Source: Boletus sp. NGJ (lineage: Eukaryota; Basidiomycota; Agaricomycetes; Boletales; Boletaceae). Taken from it: DNA of 64,000 nucleotides. The DNA is taken from NCBI GenBank assembly GCA_019096195.1, contig JAGTXK010000073.1:186001-250000 (forward strand), written 5' to 3'. Both the position numbers and the translations under genes were made by a program. Positions 23,748 through 34,919 of this stretch are shown here, piece after piece; the first letter of the stretch is position 1, and each line of letters starts with the position of its first letter. The notes under the pieces were generated by a model. That model was given only the letters and a program-made list of their open reading frames with translations. It was not told the origin of the DNA and searched no databases.

Positions 23748-23991
23748 TCTAGTCAAGAAAGAGAAGCAGAAAGACGTTGATGCGAGACAGCCCAGCAAAT
23801 GGGATTTGGTCGCACTGCCCTGGCCGCTAGCCAATGACAAGCTCCCCAACAGTCGGTTTCGCCCCAACTTTTTGCGTCTGATGCAAATGTTTCAGTAAGT
23901 ACCGAAACAGTTGTAAGCGACGTGCAGATGTGTGAAGCTTGCTCAGCGTCAAGCACCAACATGTCGGCATTACACAACGTGACTCCCTGCA
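23748..23991. promoter_or_regulatory. Shared divergent promoter, TMEM53-like and ICT1-like genes
   Basis: Only 244 bp lie between the two start codons, so the regulatory sequences must overlap. No individual element can be named with confidence. Confidence 0.5.
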
Positions 23992-24750
23992 ATGGCAGCT
24001 TGTCTAGCAGTACGTGCACGACTATCAGCGTATTCACTCCATGGCCAAAAGATCAGCGTCAGATTGGTTCACAGTCCTTCCAACCTCCCGCAGCCTCCTG
24101 CAATCGATTTCCTAGCTCCCGAACACGAAAAGGAGGCACGCGCTTGGTTGACTCACTTCCGAGCCGCAGCGACCGTCCCAAAACACTTGGTCGAGCTGTC
24201 TTTCTCCCGCAGCTCTGGTCCTGGTGGTCAAGTTGAGTATCCTATTGCACAACGGGGAAAATCGGGAGTTGATGTCCTGTTCAGAACGTTAATAAATTAT
24301 CCACCAAAGTAACAGCTCGTTGTCGCGTTGATGCGCCGTGGATACCTCTGTGGGCTCGGGAGAGCCTGGTGCGGAGCGTGAGCTTTATTTATTGCATTGG
24401 TATCCTGATCTTCCCGATAACCAACTTTTAGCCATACTACGTGAAATCTACGCACTCTCTCTTGATGACTTCCAGTGCCTCCCGTTCTCAAGCATCGAAC
24501 GTAGACGACGTACTTGCAAAGGTCTGTGCAGTCAGGGATCCAACTCTCCATTTGTTTGTTGAAACATTGACCCTGCCAGCTACATGCCTTGGTAGCAGAG
24601 TCGGCGACGAGTTTGATTACAAAATCTCCAACCCAGGAACAGCGGGATCGTGTGGCTAGCTTCCAAAAGGCGGATGTTGCGCGTAGACGGCGGCAGAAGG
24701 ACAAACGGAGCACCACGAAAAAGAGCAGGTCCGGTAAAGATTGGGACTAG
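23992..24750 (+). CDS. Mitochondrial peptidyl-tRNA hydrolase, ICT1/RF-1 GGQ-domain type (197 aa)
   Basis: Model join(23992..24231,24285..24377,24432..24521,24580..24750); all introns fall between codons. The N-terminus MAACLAVRARLSAYSLHGQK is Arg-rich and lacks acidic residues, as a mitochondrial targeting peptide would. The hallmark VELSFSRSSGPGGQ is split from NVNKLSTKVTARC by intron 1, together forming the GGQ catalytic loop that hydrolyses peptidyl-tRNA. The tail QKADVARRRRQKDKRS is the basic C-terminal helix that enters the mRNA channel in ICT1/ArfB-type rescue factors. It lacks the codon-recognition domain of full release factors. It would act in rescue of stalled mitoribosomes. Confidence 0.93.
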
Positions 24751-25148
24751 TCTTGAACCTTTTCTTTGAACACAGAGAGTCGAGAAACATCTACTTTACC
24801 CACATCTTAGCTTCAAATTTTCGTCGTCTGACTATAGGGGGGTTACAAATCCACCCTCTATTCTCTCGTCCTATCAACCTTCGCACCCGCCGGGTTCCCG
24901 GGAAACCGCGGTGCCTGCGATCTTAGTGTTTATCTGACGAACGCCTGCATCCGGGGACGACCTTGTCGCTCAGGGTGTTATCAAAAGCAATCAGAGACGT
25001 ACTCGAGAGGGACCCAGTTACGATGCATGTGCCATAGGATATCCACAAGATTTAGTATCACTACTCTGTCCACTTGGAACAGCGGTTCTACCCCAGTTTG
25101 AGGCGTGAAGCTCAGGGTAGAAAGTACCAGACACTGGCCCATGTATAC
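24751..25148. other. Intergenic region between convergent genes
   Basis: About 400 bp between two convergent stop codons, presumably 3' UTRs. Nothing else seen. Confidence 0.5.
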
Positions 25149-26760
25149 CTAATTTGGGTCAGTCAACCCTGTCTTCATCATCTCCATCGGTATTTCTTCG
25201 AAGTCCTCCGACCCCTCGGTCTGCCCAACGTCCGCGAACACGATCGCTGTCCCGCCAGCGTCGTGGCCGGATAATGACAAACCGAACGCAGTGTCGATCC
25301 CGCCGCCACGTTTACCTTGAACATCTCGCGCGTACAACTCCCGCATGCTCGTGATGAATCTAGGGGTTAAAGCATACATGGGCACATATTCCGCGAAGAC
25401 CAACATTATCATCTGCCACGTTTCTACCGGAATCACTTCCGCGTAGGTCAATACGTCGATGAGGTTGAACAGCAAGATGCTGCAACGGGAATATTCCGTC
25501 AGCTCGATTCGTAATTGGTTGATTTACGAGCGGAGAATAAGGAGGGGAACGATGAGACGGGGACGTACGCAAAAAAGTACAGGATGCCCTCCTTCACGAG
25601 CAAGTTCATGTACCGATTGGGGTACCATTGCTTCGTCACGCGGTACATTTGAAGTGACTCCCTCACGAATCGGACGATCGCGAACGTGCACATCACTGTA
25701 CCATGCGTCAATCGCAAAATGGTGGCCACCTTGTTCCAAGTGATCAGATAGATTCCACCACACCAAAGGAAGGTCCTGTACTTGAACGATGAGCTCTGTG
25801 CAGTGGCCAACAAACGGGGGTAGTAGTGGACAGCCGGTTAGTAAAGTGTACGTTTTACTCAGTTAGGGACCTCGTACCCGACAGAATCCCTGACACATTT
25901 ACGATGGCAATCGAGAGGATGGTGGCAATGGTCTCCAGCGAAAGCAACGCAAGGAGAGTGCCGAGGATTAACCTCGATCGATTATACATTGCCCACACGC
26001 GGAGGACCATGACGACTGGAGTCACCACCATAATCAGCTGTTTCTGAAACCGAGCTGCACAGCAACTCACAATCGGCAGCACCAAGAAAGAGAACGAATG
26101 TCAATAAACCGATGACATCAGCTATCTCACCTTGGAAACATCCATGAATAGAGTAGACAGGGAAAGCGTCGAGTGAGTATGCTCACCACTGTTTAATAGA
26201 TGTCAGTCATGTTAGGGGGCCCCGAAAATAAGGGTAGGCCAAATACGTACGCCTATGGGTACACACTTCAGTCCGCTCGTTAGTCATCGGCGTCGGAGGA
26301 AAAATACCTTTGTGAGGCCAGGTGTAAAACTATTTCCCACTGGGGTGGGGTTACAGCTCAATCAATCTCACATTTTAAATGCCAAACATACACAGCATAA
26401 AAGTCCTGATGAACCATTTGGAGTCAATACCCGGCACATGTCTTGCGACAACTATAGAATGAGGACTCACACGACACTGTATAGGCCACAATAACGGACC
26501 TATAAGAACTCTTAGCTTGCTGCAGGTCGTGGAAATGCACAGTACATACGAGAATGTACAGCGTCGACACCCAGGTCCAGGGTTTGTTCTGAAGTGCTAT
26601 CAGGAACATGTCACTTACACAAACGAGTGTCTGCTTACCCAGATGTATTCTATCTACAGGGACAACTTGAATCAGTGGTTCAAAACGCTTGTGTATGTTA
26701 CCCGTGAGTATATGTATATGGCACCATACCTCTTCCGAAAATGTAAGAACTGACAACATA
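25149..26760 (-). CDS. DUF6533-type seven-helix membrane protein (approximate model)
   Basis: The C-terminal exon 25149..25479 and the exon ending at 25569 are firmly joined by an 89-nt GTACGT..TTGCAG intron. They encode TKQWYPNRYMNLLVKEGI, ILYFFA/ILLFNLIDVLT, ALTPRFITSMRELYARD and the tail IVFADVGQTEG. An upstream exon (about 25877-26059) reads QLIMVVTPVVMVLRVWAMYN, the usual arginine-tryptophan signature after a helix. A short frame near 26750 reads SVLTFSEEV, like the family's N-terminal LTFxxEV. These proteins are expanded in Agaricomycetes and lack a known role. The middle exons (26060-26700) and the start could not be fixed, and a partly decayed gene is possible. Confidence 0.6.
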
Positions 26761-27663
26761 GAAGTTGGTATATCAGATTAGAACAGAACCCATGGCTCAC
26801 TATAATCATATACGACAGCAGAAAGGACAACAACTGCGATAAGCTTGTAGTCTTGATCTCCAACAAGTAACGATGAGCATACCAGCCATGTAGTCCTCCT
26901 GTTGTGGGTGAGGCAGTGTGAGCTGTAGGGGAGAAGACATTATCTTGTCTTGATGAATGTGTGCTTAGAGACAGTTCCACTTAAGTGCAAGTTACTCTGC
27001 AACAGCACTGCAGCACTGCGGCGGCATCGGAACCTCATTAATCATTTCCGGTACGCGCCTTGATACTGATGATCAGCAATGTACCCAATAGGTTAGCGCG
27101 TCCGCTGAAAACCGGACCAATGCCTTACCTTTCCACAGCGAGAAAATTAGTGGCCGGGCCGCAGCCGCAGCTGCCGATTGGCATTGCGGAGGTTACGTAA
27201 TCGTCGTGCTCGACTGTTCCAAAACTCAACGCTCAGCGCTCCCAGTCAAAACCGGATGTTATTAGCCAGAGATCAGTTCTATGGACTGTTACAGGAAGTA
27301 TTTAGATTTTTACCAGGCAGTCTGCCATCAGCGATGAGCATGGCGATTGGTGCGGCGATCACGTGTCCCCGCTCACTACTACACTGCCCAGCGGATTTGG
27401 GTCAAGAATGTAGAGATTGGCAATGTTTCGAGTTTAGTGTTGGACAGAAAAGAAGGCTGAAGGGGTAAGTAGTTAGTGCTTCCGCAACAACTTGTCGCGA
27501 GGAATGTCAAACACGAACGTACCATTCAAAAGCTGCAACTCTCAAGTCAGATTTGAATCACGACTGACAAGGTTTCACGATGTGTACAGTCACCCTCCCC
27601 TCATAAGCTCGGCTTGATCCTTGCACTGGCTGACCGGTTGTTCACTCGAACCGATTCATCAAC
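26761..27663. other. Intergenic region upstream of aquaporin
   Basis: No supported coding sequence. It lies between the presumed 5' ends of two divergent genes and holds their promoters. Confidence 0.45.
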
Positions 27664-28853
27664 ATGGCCGAGTCGAAACCCTCGTACTGGAGTTCACAAC
27701 GTCTCTGCCAATCATTTTCCGTAGATGCCAAGGCCGCCGCCATCGAGTTCGTCGGGACGACCTTTTTCTTCCTTCTCGGTCTGGGCGGGATTCAAGCCGC
27801 AACCGGCGAGGCCCTCCAAAGCGGGTCCAGCATCGAGCACGTGCTCTACATTGCGACGTCCATGGGGTTTAGTCTCCTCGTCACCGCCTGGCTGTTCTAC
27901 CGTGTCACGGGCGGACTGTTCAACCCGAACATCACACTGGCGCTCTTCCTTGTCGGGATCGTAGGTCCTATCCGATTCATCTTGTTCTGCATCGCGCAGA
28001 TGGTGGGTGCGATCGCTGCATCGGCAATTGTATATGGCCTCACTCCTGGACCGCTCAGCGTCAAGTATGATTTCCGAGCTGGTTTTGAAGCGAGGGAGGC
28101 TGACTGCTTCATGCCCCAGCACGTTCCTACAACAGGGGATAAATACAGCCCAGGGGGTGTTCATAGAGATGTTCATTACGGCTGCGTTGGTCATCGCCGT
28201 ACTCATGTTGGCCGCCGAGAAACATTCTGTGACGCCGTTTGCTCCTGTGAGATATCTTCATCAAAATTTCTGACTCGGTAGCAGCTGACGGTCGACGGAT
28301 AGGTTGGCATCGGGCTGACGTTGTTTGTCGGACACCTGTGCGTCAACTATTGTTGGCTTGACCACAGATATATGAAATGCTCATTCACCATGGTCAGGTT
28401 TGCTGTTTTCTACACTGGCGCGAGTATGAACACCGCTCGTGCGTTCGGCCCCGCGGTGGTCACCGGTTTCAGTTTCCCAGGGCACTCCCAACATTGGGTG
28501 GTACGTTTCGTTACTGCCAGACCTTATGTAGTCATTTCACCAACCTTCGTTCGCTTCTCAGTATTGGGTTGGTCCGTTTCTGGGCTCTTTGCTTGGAGCA
28601 GCCTTCTATACATTACTGAAGTCGTCAGTCACGGTTTCAGTATTGACTATATTTCATGGTGATAACAACCTTTATTCTTCATAGCATCAACTATCTGGAG
28701 TTGAACCCTGCGCAGGCATCGACCAGAGTAGAGGACTCCCCAGGCACACCGACTATTTTCGCAACCGAGAGAGTAACAGACGATACCGAGGCCTCCGCGA
28801 GTGTTGTGCCTCCGTCAGCTCCGAATGGGCAAGGAAAGTCAAATGCAGAGTAA
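27664..28853 (+). CDS. Aquaporin/aquaglyceroporin-like channel (298 aa)
   Basis: Model join(27664..28064,28120..28246,28303..28337,28398..28500,28562..28623,28685..28853). Six hydrophobic segments are visible, e.g. AAAIEFVGTTFFFLLGLG, GFSLLVTAWLFYR, GAIAASAIVYGLT, MFITAALVIAVLML and GPFLGSLLGAAFYTLL. The first pore half-helix motif is NPN (87-89, GGLFNPNITLALF) instead of NPA. The second is NTA (TGASMNTARAFGPA), followed by the conserved arginine. The MIP fold would sit in the plasma or vacuolar membrane and pass water or small solutes. A 35-nt exon is present. The soluble tail is Ser/Thr-rich. It converges with the ABHD11 gene, with 117 bp between stops. Confidence 0.93.
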
Positions 28854-28970
28854 GGTACTGCGCTGTTACTGGTCAGGTAGATATTTCAAAATTCAGTTGC
28901 ATGGATGGATGAATGTCAGTCGGAATAGTATAGCCTGTCGCTTTATGGGGTGTGATGCATGGGATGTGTT

Positions 28971-30297
28971 CTAGGAGCGTTTTACAAAGTCTACTACAAG
29001 CTTCTTGAATTCATGAGGTCTGAAAACGAGAGATCAACATCACTAATGAGACGCTATGCCGTGGACACTTACAACTCTGCATGTACTATATACCGAGTCA
29101 GTATATCTGGGCGTGAAAAGTGTATCGACTTACTCCAGTGTCCGGTATCAAGTTCCTCAATAGCAGTCTCAGGGAAAAAGTTCATTATGACCGGCTTGTT
29201 GTGCCGATTGATGAATCTGGTACAATCAAAAACCCATAATTGGTTGCAGGGATGCAACTTACTTGCTCTTCGATCCTTTTACGAATAATGCATGTCCATT
29301 CCATATTTGTTCACCGGGGGCATAAGGGAACGACTCGATCTCGGACCTCCCTTCTTTCAATATATCTATCGGTACTTTAAACCTTAACGGTGATTGACCA
29401 GTGTTCAGGTTAGTCAATAGATATGCGCGGACACTGGGATCCTAGAACCCTAGTCAGTCTCAGGATCGTGGCGAGTTGAGGAGATGGGTACCTTCTCATA
29501 TTTCTCCATAATTTCTTCGGCCGCTTTACGAGAAGAAACATTGCTCGCCTCGACTTCTTCCATGCCTTGGATATGTGAAACACTCTCAGTGGACGCTTTA
29601 GCGCGTACAGGGGCAATGTCGGATATGATGAGGTCTTCTAGAAGATCAGTGGGTGTTTCTGGGTTGAGAGCCAAAGTCATAGCGGCTTTTCCACCCCTTG
29701 TGGACAGGCATGAGACCACATCCACGCAAAGAGATAGTGAACGTACATGGAATGTCCAAGGAGGGATATATTTGATAAAGATAGTCTCAGACAAAAATCA
29801 AGCACATCCGCAGCCATGTGGGTATAAGTCATGGGCCGAACATGCGGCGAAGAACCGTGGTTACGGAGGTCCTGCACGACCACATGTCACCGACACGACT
29901 TACTGCGGAGAGAACCGGTGATTGCGCACTAGGGTATATACAGGGCGCTCGAGGTCGCGCGCGAATGCCTTGGAGAGCGACTGCCAATTCCGCTTAGAGC
30001 CGCTGTGAGACAGTTCTTTCGATAAGCTACGGAGGAGAGGCGTTAACAAGGTGCCCACAAAAATCCGTGAAGAATAACGAGGGGTCGTTCGGCCTTGTTT
30101 CCATTTGGTGGAATGTACTCGTCATACTTCAATTCAACCGAGGACACTGCGGAGAACGTTCGTCCTGATGCTCTTGGTCAGTTTGACACCAACTGGGGCT
30201 CGGCATGGAACCTACTTGTTACTGGTAGGCATGTTGGAACTGACCGACCGAATGGATGAATTGAATATTTGGCGCTGCGGGAGATCAACGGCAACAT
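28971..30297 (-). CDS. Mitochondrial alpha/beta-hydrolase ABHD11/Imo32 type (304 aa)
   Basis: Model complement(join(28971..29019,29073..29085,29134..29216,29263..29441,29492..29696,29747..29871,29930..30002,30059..30164,30216..30297)). Nine exons, one of 13 nt (29073..29085); every junction keeps frame. The start MLPLISRSAKYSIHPFGRSV looks like a mitochondrial presequence. Family blocks: LVILHGFFGSKRNW (56-69), LDLRNHGSSPH, the nucleophile elbow LLGHSMGGKAA with Ser128, IISDIAPV, GHALFVKGSKSK, and LDTGHWIHAE carrying the catalytic His. Mammalian ABHD11 protects 2-oxoglutarate dehydrogenase lipoylation; the yeast homologue Imo32 is mitochondrial. Length is normal for the family and no key residue is missing. 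Confidence 0.94.
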
Positions 30298-30696
30298 GGA
30301 GCTGTCCAAGACGCTCGACCCGACGTGACTCCTGGGAGTCAGCGCAGGAAGAAATAAAAAAATTAATTTGTCTCGGCCCGCAGTTGGCAGCTCCGGTCCG
30401 CTGCCAACTCACAACACCAGCAATAGCATTAAGTGCATCACACATATGTACAGCTCACTTGTGAGGCACAGCGGAACAAACACATGAAATACATGACCTG
30501 AAATTCCACCCACAAAGAACCTTCAAGTTGGGCAGAATAACTGACCCAATGAGAGGTCGAAGTACGACTCGGATCAGGAATCAATGGAATTATCAGTATA
30601 GCGAGCTGCACCAATACTTCGAATAGACCACTCTGGCTGATATGTACATACAAGCATACACGGTTGGAGGCACCATCCACTTCAATGAGAACTTCG
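30298..30696. other. Intergenic region
   Basis: About 400 bp between the ABHD11 start and the BTB gene stop, both on the minus strand. It should contain the ABHD11 promoter. No other feature seen. Confidence 0.45.
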
Positions 30697-31717
30697 TCAA
30701 AACTCCAACATTAACCCGATCTGTTAAGAAAACCGTCAGGCTCTCTGAAAATCCATGTTGGGAGATACGATTCACCTGAGAAACTGACTCCTCTACTTTC
30801 CTCGCAAATAAATCTGAAAAGTTGTGCATCTCTTCGGCGACCTTTGGGGCGCAAGCTTGACAACCTCGGGCTTTCGCGCTCTGCACTGCCTTCTCCGAGC
30901 AAGCTTGCACGGTTTCTTTGCACGGCTTGTCTCGCAGTTCTGTGAAGGCTTCCTCCATAAAGTCAACCCACCATTGGGGTGGATACGTGCCAAACAGCGC
31001 GTATCTGGGCACAGTTGTTCGTGCGCACCCACAATTGCGATAGTTACCGTAACTGTCATATTGTGACTGAGACAGCCAGGAACAGGCTGCTGAGCTCCCG
31101 TAGTGTGATGTGATCCAGGATAGATCAAGTCTCAGCGCATATGCGGCATCACCACATTTACGGTGGTAGGTGAGCAGAGAGAGTAGATCAGTCGCAGTGA
31201 TCAGCTCGATCTCCTGGAACCATGATGGGATGAGGGGCTGCGTCAAAGTGTGTCTTGCAGCAAGTAGAGTCTCCTCCTGCAGACGTCCCCTATGCGCTAT
31301 CGCAAAGCATCGCAAAGGGTCTGCCTCGAGGATCTTGGGGTTTACGATCGCTTGGCGAGTTTTGTTCTCGATGGCATCGAGAGAATACTTCCTAGCTGCC
31401 TCAAGAACATCCACAGCATCCTTTAACACCTCTAACTTGGGATCGTCCGCCAAAGTGCATGGATAGCAGAAGCGGAGGAGGACATCGAGGGTCTTGCTGT
31501 CTTCCGTCACGGGAATGACAACAAGACCATCCTTGATCTCCTGATGATCGCTTCCTTGGGCGGGTTGAGGGATGTCAAAGAGGGTTTCGAAGAATGGGGA
31601 CGCGAGAGAGAGGAAGAGTTTGAAGACGCGAAAATCGACATTGTCCGATGAACGCAAGATGATATCCGCTTTGGGATGGTCGAAGGGTGCAGCGGCATAG
31701 GCAGAGTCACCAGACAT
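30697..31717 (-). CDS. BTB/POZ-domain protein (321 aa)
   Basis: Model complement(join(30697..30720,30776..31717)). The N-terminal BTB domain reads DIILRSSDNVDFRVFKLFLS, then SPFFETLFDIPQ, TLDVLLRFCYP and LEAARKYSLDAIE (about residues 18-120), the standard order for fungal BTB proteins. A cysteine-bearing C-terminal region with CGCART and GCQACAPKV follows. Reading through without a splice gives a 374-residue protein. A 55-nt intron (GTGAAT..TTAACAG) instead leads to an 8-codon exon ending IGLMLEF, which fits the short hydrophobic end usual in this group. BTB domains mediate dimerisation or binding to CUL3; I see no other domain, so the partner is unknown. Confidence 0.85.
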
Positions 31718-32836
31718 ATTGTTGCAGATATCTGTTGGCTTAGATTATTAACTGAGGTAGGACTGCGGCGCGAGGGCTCACTGGAGCGATATATGGGAGA
31801 CCGACTATGGAAGAAAACTGGATCGATCCCCCGGATTCAAACCACAATTTATACTCTATCGACCCTTAATCCGCGTGTATGTGCATGAGGTGATTGCTAC
31901 AGCAAGTTACAGCACATCAAAGATGAGGAAGGAGCATACACCCCTATATGAAAAACCATGCAGGAACCACATGTCAATGGTCAAATGGAAACGAAGAGTA
32001 GAAGTCCGCATTCATACTGCGGGAAAGAAGTCCTATGTGAAAGTGAGGGGTGTTTGCGCTACTCTTGCGACCACGAGGACTAGGTGACGAAACATTTGGA
32101 ACTGCATAGCGTTGAAGCACCCCTCGGAGTCATCAGGAGCCTTGCATATTTGGCGCACGCGGGACGCATGAGGTGCACAGAGCGGCGCAGCTCTGCAGCA
32201 GCTTATAAGGCCTTGGACGGTCTATTGACGGTCATGTGGAGCGAACAGGGCCCTGAGGAGGAGATAGTATAGACTCATCTTCACTCACGAGTGGAACGGA
32301 TCTTACGAGTTGTACCAGGTAGTTACTCTTGCGAAGAATGAAAACCGTCCATATGTCTGCGCGATTGCGAACCAAGCGATTGCGATCAAGGCCTAAGTAA
32401 GATAGTGAGTAACAGCAATTATGTATAGGGGGAGCCGAACATGGATGGCCTAGGGGAGGTTGCAGGCGGGGTCGATAGGGTATGAGGTGAAGTACACTAT
32501 TGTCTTTGATCTTCTATCGGACGTCTCGGTTACATAATGTCCGCGTGACCTCCCAAGTTCTTCAAACTCTGCCTGAGCTGTCTGCCTCTGAACTCTGAAC
32601 GTTGAACAACCATCGTACTTATCACTGTAGTGGACATGACAACTCCCATCGCAACCACCGCTCGACCCCACAAGTTCCTCGACTTGTTCAGACCCGTACA
32701 GTGACCAGATAGAGACTCAATCACTCTTCGGCAGTCGTTTTCACCCTTACCCCAAGCCCGCCTGCAAGCATCCGCATGCAATTCTGGCCCAAAGTCGTGG
32801 CCCTTGTGGCGACTCCCGCCGCAATACCCATCTGAA
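31718..32836. other. Intergenic region
   Basis: No supported gene. The BTB promoter should lie at its left end; the right end holds the 5' leader of the next gene. Confidence 0.45.
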
Positions 32837-32908
32837 GTAAGTCTGAATACATACATTTTGTGCTATCGCCACAGCTTTTGTATCCACTCCTTTGGCACCT
32901 CCCTCTAG
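32837..32908 (+). other. Probable 5' UTR intron
   Basis: A GTAAGT donor at 32837 and a pyrimidine-rich CTCCCTCTAG acceptor end 3 nt before the ATG at 32912. No frame passes through the upstream exon, so this would be a leader intron. Confidence 0.5.
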
Positions 32909-32911
32909 GCC

Positions 32912-33373
32912 ATGAGTATCTTCATTCGCGGCATAAATGCTCTGCCAGATGACGTTCTTCGATCTGCCGTGCTTGCGAAGTATGCTTTGGCGGAGAGGAG
33001 GCGACATCAACTTCTCTTGGCCACTTGGGACCTTGAAGGGACGAAACGCCAGGTCAAGGCACTGGAGAAAATCCAGGATCACCTTGAAAATACGCATTGC
33101 CTCGAAGAATCAGAATACAAACTCTGGCTTCAAATGTATACTGATCGAGGGCTCCCTGACCTCAAGGAAGACATACTATTTTATGGGGATCAGCTTCCTT
33201 CCGCTGCTCAGACAGCGGATCGAGATGCATCTGAACTTGCCGTGATGGTTGATCAATCTCGAGCGCGTGGTTTGAACGTGGATGATGATGATACTGTTGG
33301 TAGTGAGGAGAACAGACTGGAGTTTAGTGAGGAGCAAGGATTGCGAAGACTCAACTTCGCTCAAGCCGAGTAG
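32912..33373 (+). CDS. Small acidic coiled-coil-prone protein, unknown function (153 aa)
   Basis: Single exon. Heptad-like charged sequence covers residues 17-75 (AERRRHQLLLATWDLEG, RQVKALEKIQDHLENTH). The C-terminal half is acidic (NVDDDDTVGSEENR). There is no signal peptide, membrane segment or known motif. A plausible 5' UTR intron just before the start supports its being expressed. It precedes TSC13 by 178 bp on the same strand. I do not recognise the family. Confidence 0.65.
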   Translation: MSIFIRGINALPDDVLRSAVLAKYALAERRRHQLLLATWDLEGTKRQVKALEKIQDHLENTHCLEESEYKLWLQMYTDRGLPDLKEDILFYGDQLPSAAQTADRDASELAVMVDQSRARGLNVDDDDTVGSEENRLEFSEEQGLRRLNFAQAE

Positions 33374-33551
33374 ACAATTCCTGCAACACAAATACATGGA
33401 ATTTGTACAGTACTGTCCCTCAAAGAAAGCGAACACATCTCACTATAGTTATGGTTGAATGTTCCGTCGACGGAACAACGCGTGTGATTGAATTACCGAT
33501 CACGGCGTAACCGACTCTAAGTTGACGAGGCACCTCAACTTCGCCGCAACG

Positions 33552-34919
33552 ATGGTCTCCATTACAGTGTCGCCAGCAGGAAAGCCCATTTCCATCGCTT
33601 CTGGGCTTCCCAGTCTATTCGACATATCAGGAAAACAGGCCCAGGACACGACAATAGGAGACGTCAAAGCAGCCATTGTCAAAAAATTTCCCAAAGTGAG
33701 TGCGAGCGTAGTCTGTAGCTATGTGGGGTATAACTGGACGCATCGCAGTTTTACCCCGCCCGTCAAAAAATTACTTCAAAGGACAGTAAAAATGCTCTCA
33801 ACGATGAGGTCAAATTGGTGGATGCGGGGCTTGTGGATGGTGGTGAGCTGCTCGTCAAAGATCTTGGCCACCAAATCAGCTGGAAGACGGTCTTTTTAAT
33901 TGAATATGTGAGTCGACGCGTCAAGATGGTCCCTTCGTCCATGGTGCTGATGTGACTGAAAAGGCTGGGCCGCTTATAATACATCCCCTATTGTACCACT
34001 TCCCTGAATTCATTTGGGGGGGTCCAGTCTACCATAGCATGCTGCAACGGTCCGCATCCCACAACTTCTGTGCTTTCCACAACCATTTATGCGACTCATA
34101 GGTTCGTATATGCACTGGTCATGGTCCACTTTGCAAAGCGCGAGTTCGAAACACTTTTGTAGGTCATTTGTCGTATTCATCCGAGTCATGCTAAGATAGT
34201 TCGCCCCAGTGTCCACCGCTTTTCACATGACACGATGCCATTCATGAACGTTTTCAGAAAGTGAGGACTTCTTATTGTCGTTCTTCCAGTCCCCACTCAT
34301 TTTCTTATAAAGTTCAGCCCATTATCACCTTGGTAGCGGTACGTGCATTTTCTATGATCCAGCAAAGTTCACAGTTTACACCATTTACAGGGCTTTTTCT
34401 AGCGCTGGCAATCTATGGCCCGCAGTATTCCGCAATGTCCCCATACATTCGTGGTACGCCGCGGAACGACCCAGTGTTCATCTGGTCCTGTACCGCGATT
34501 TGGGCAGTGAGTTCTTTTTCTTTTCGTGTTCTTGTCTGTGGGTCTCACGCCTCGCAACCAAGTTTGCCGAGATATCCAATCTGATCACCCACATCAAGCT
34601 CCGCAACCTTCGTCCAGCTGGGTCCCGCAAACGCGTTATTCCTCAGGGATACGGTTTCTCGCTCGTCTCTTTACCCAACTATTTTTTCGAAAGTCTTGCA
34701 TGGTTCGCCATTGCCTTGATGACCGGAAGCTGGATTGGTGAGGTCGCTTCCCGACGTGTCCAGACTTTTTCTAACAAGGATTATAAAGCCTATGCTTTCT
34801 TGATCGTGGCCACCGTACAGATGTACATCTGGGCTGCGAAGAAACATGCTGGCTACAAGAAGGAATTCGGAAGCGCCTATCCAAAGGGGAGAAAAGCAAT
34901 GTTCCCCTTCATTGCCTAA
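33552..34919 (+). CDS. TSC13: Very-long-chain enoyl-CoA reductase TSC13/TECR (331 aa)
   Basis: Model join(33552..33695,33749..33907,33964..34049,34102..34158,34210..34260,34313..34338,34391..34506,34563..34919). The N-terminal ubiquitin-like part (ITVSPAGKPISIASGLP, DVKAAIVKKFPK) is typical. It is followed by LGHQISWKTVFLIEYAGPLI, ALVMVHFAKREFETLFVHRF, SHDTMPFMNVFRKNSAHYH, NLITHIKLRNLRP and QGYGFSLVSLPNYFFE, ending KEFGSAYPKGRKAMFPFIA. This is the last enzyme of the ER fatty-acid elongation cycle, reducing trans-2-enoyl-CoA with NADPH. Multiple membrane helices are evident. The protein ends without a terminal KKXX. Exons of 26, 51 and 57 nt all keep frame. Confidence 0.95.

Noticed and set aside
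30593-30775. Unspliced C-terminal extension of the BTB protein (374 aa reading)
   Set aside because: A 55-nt intron with good sites gives a family-like ending IGLMLEF; the read-through tail is hydrophobic and unlike the group.
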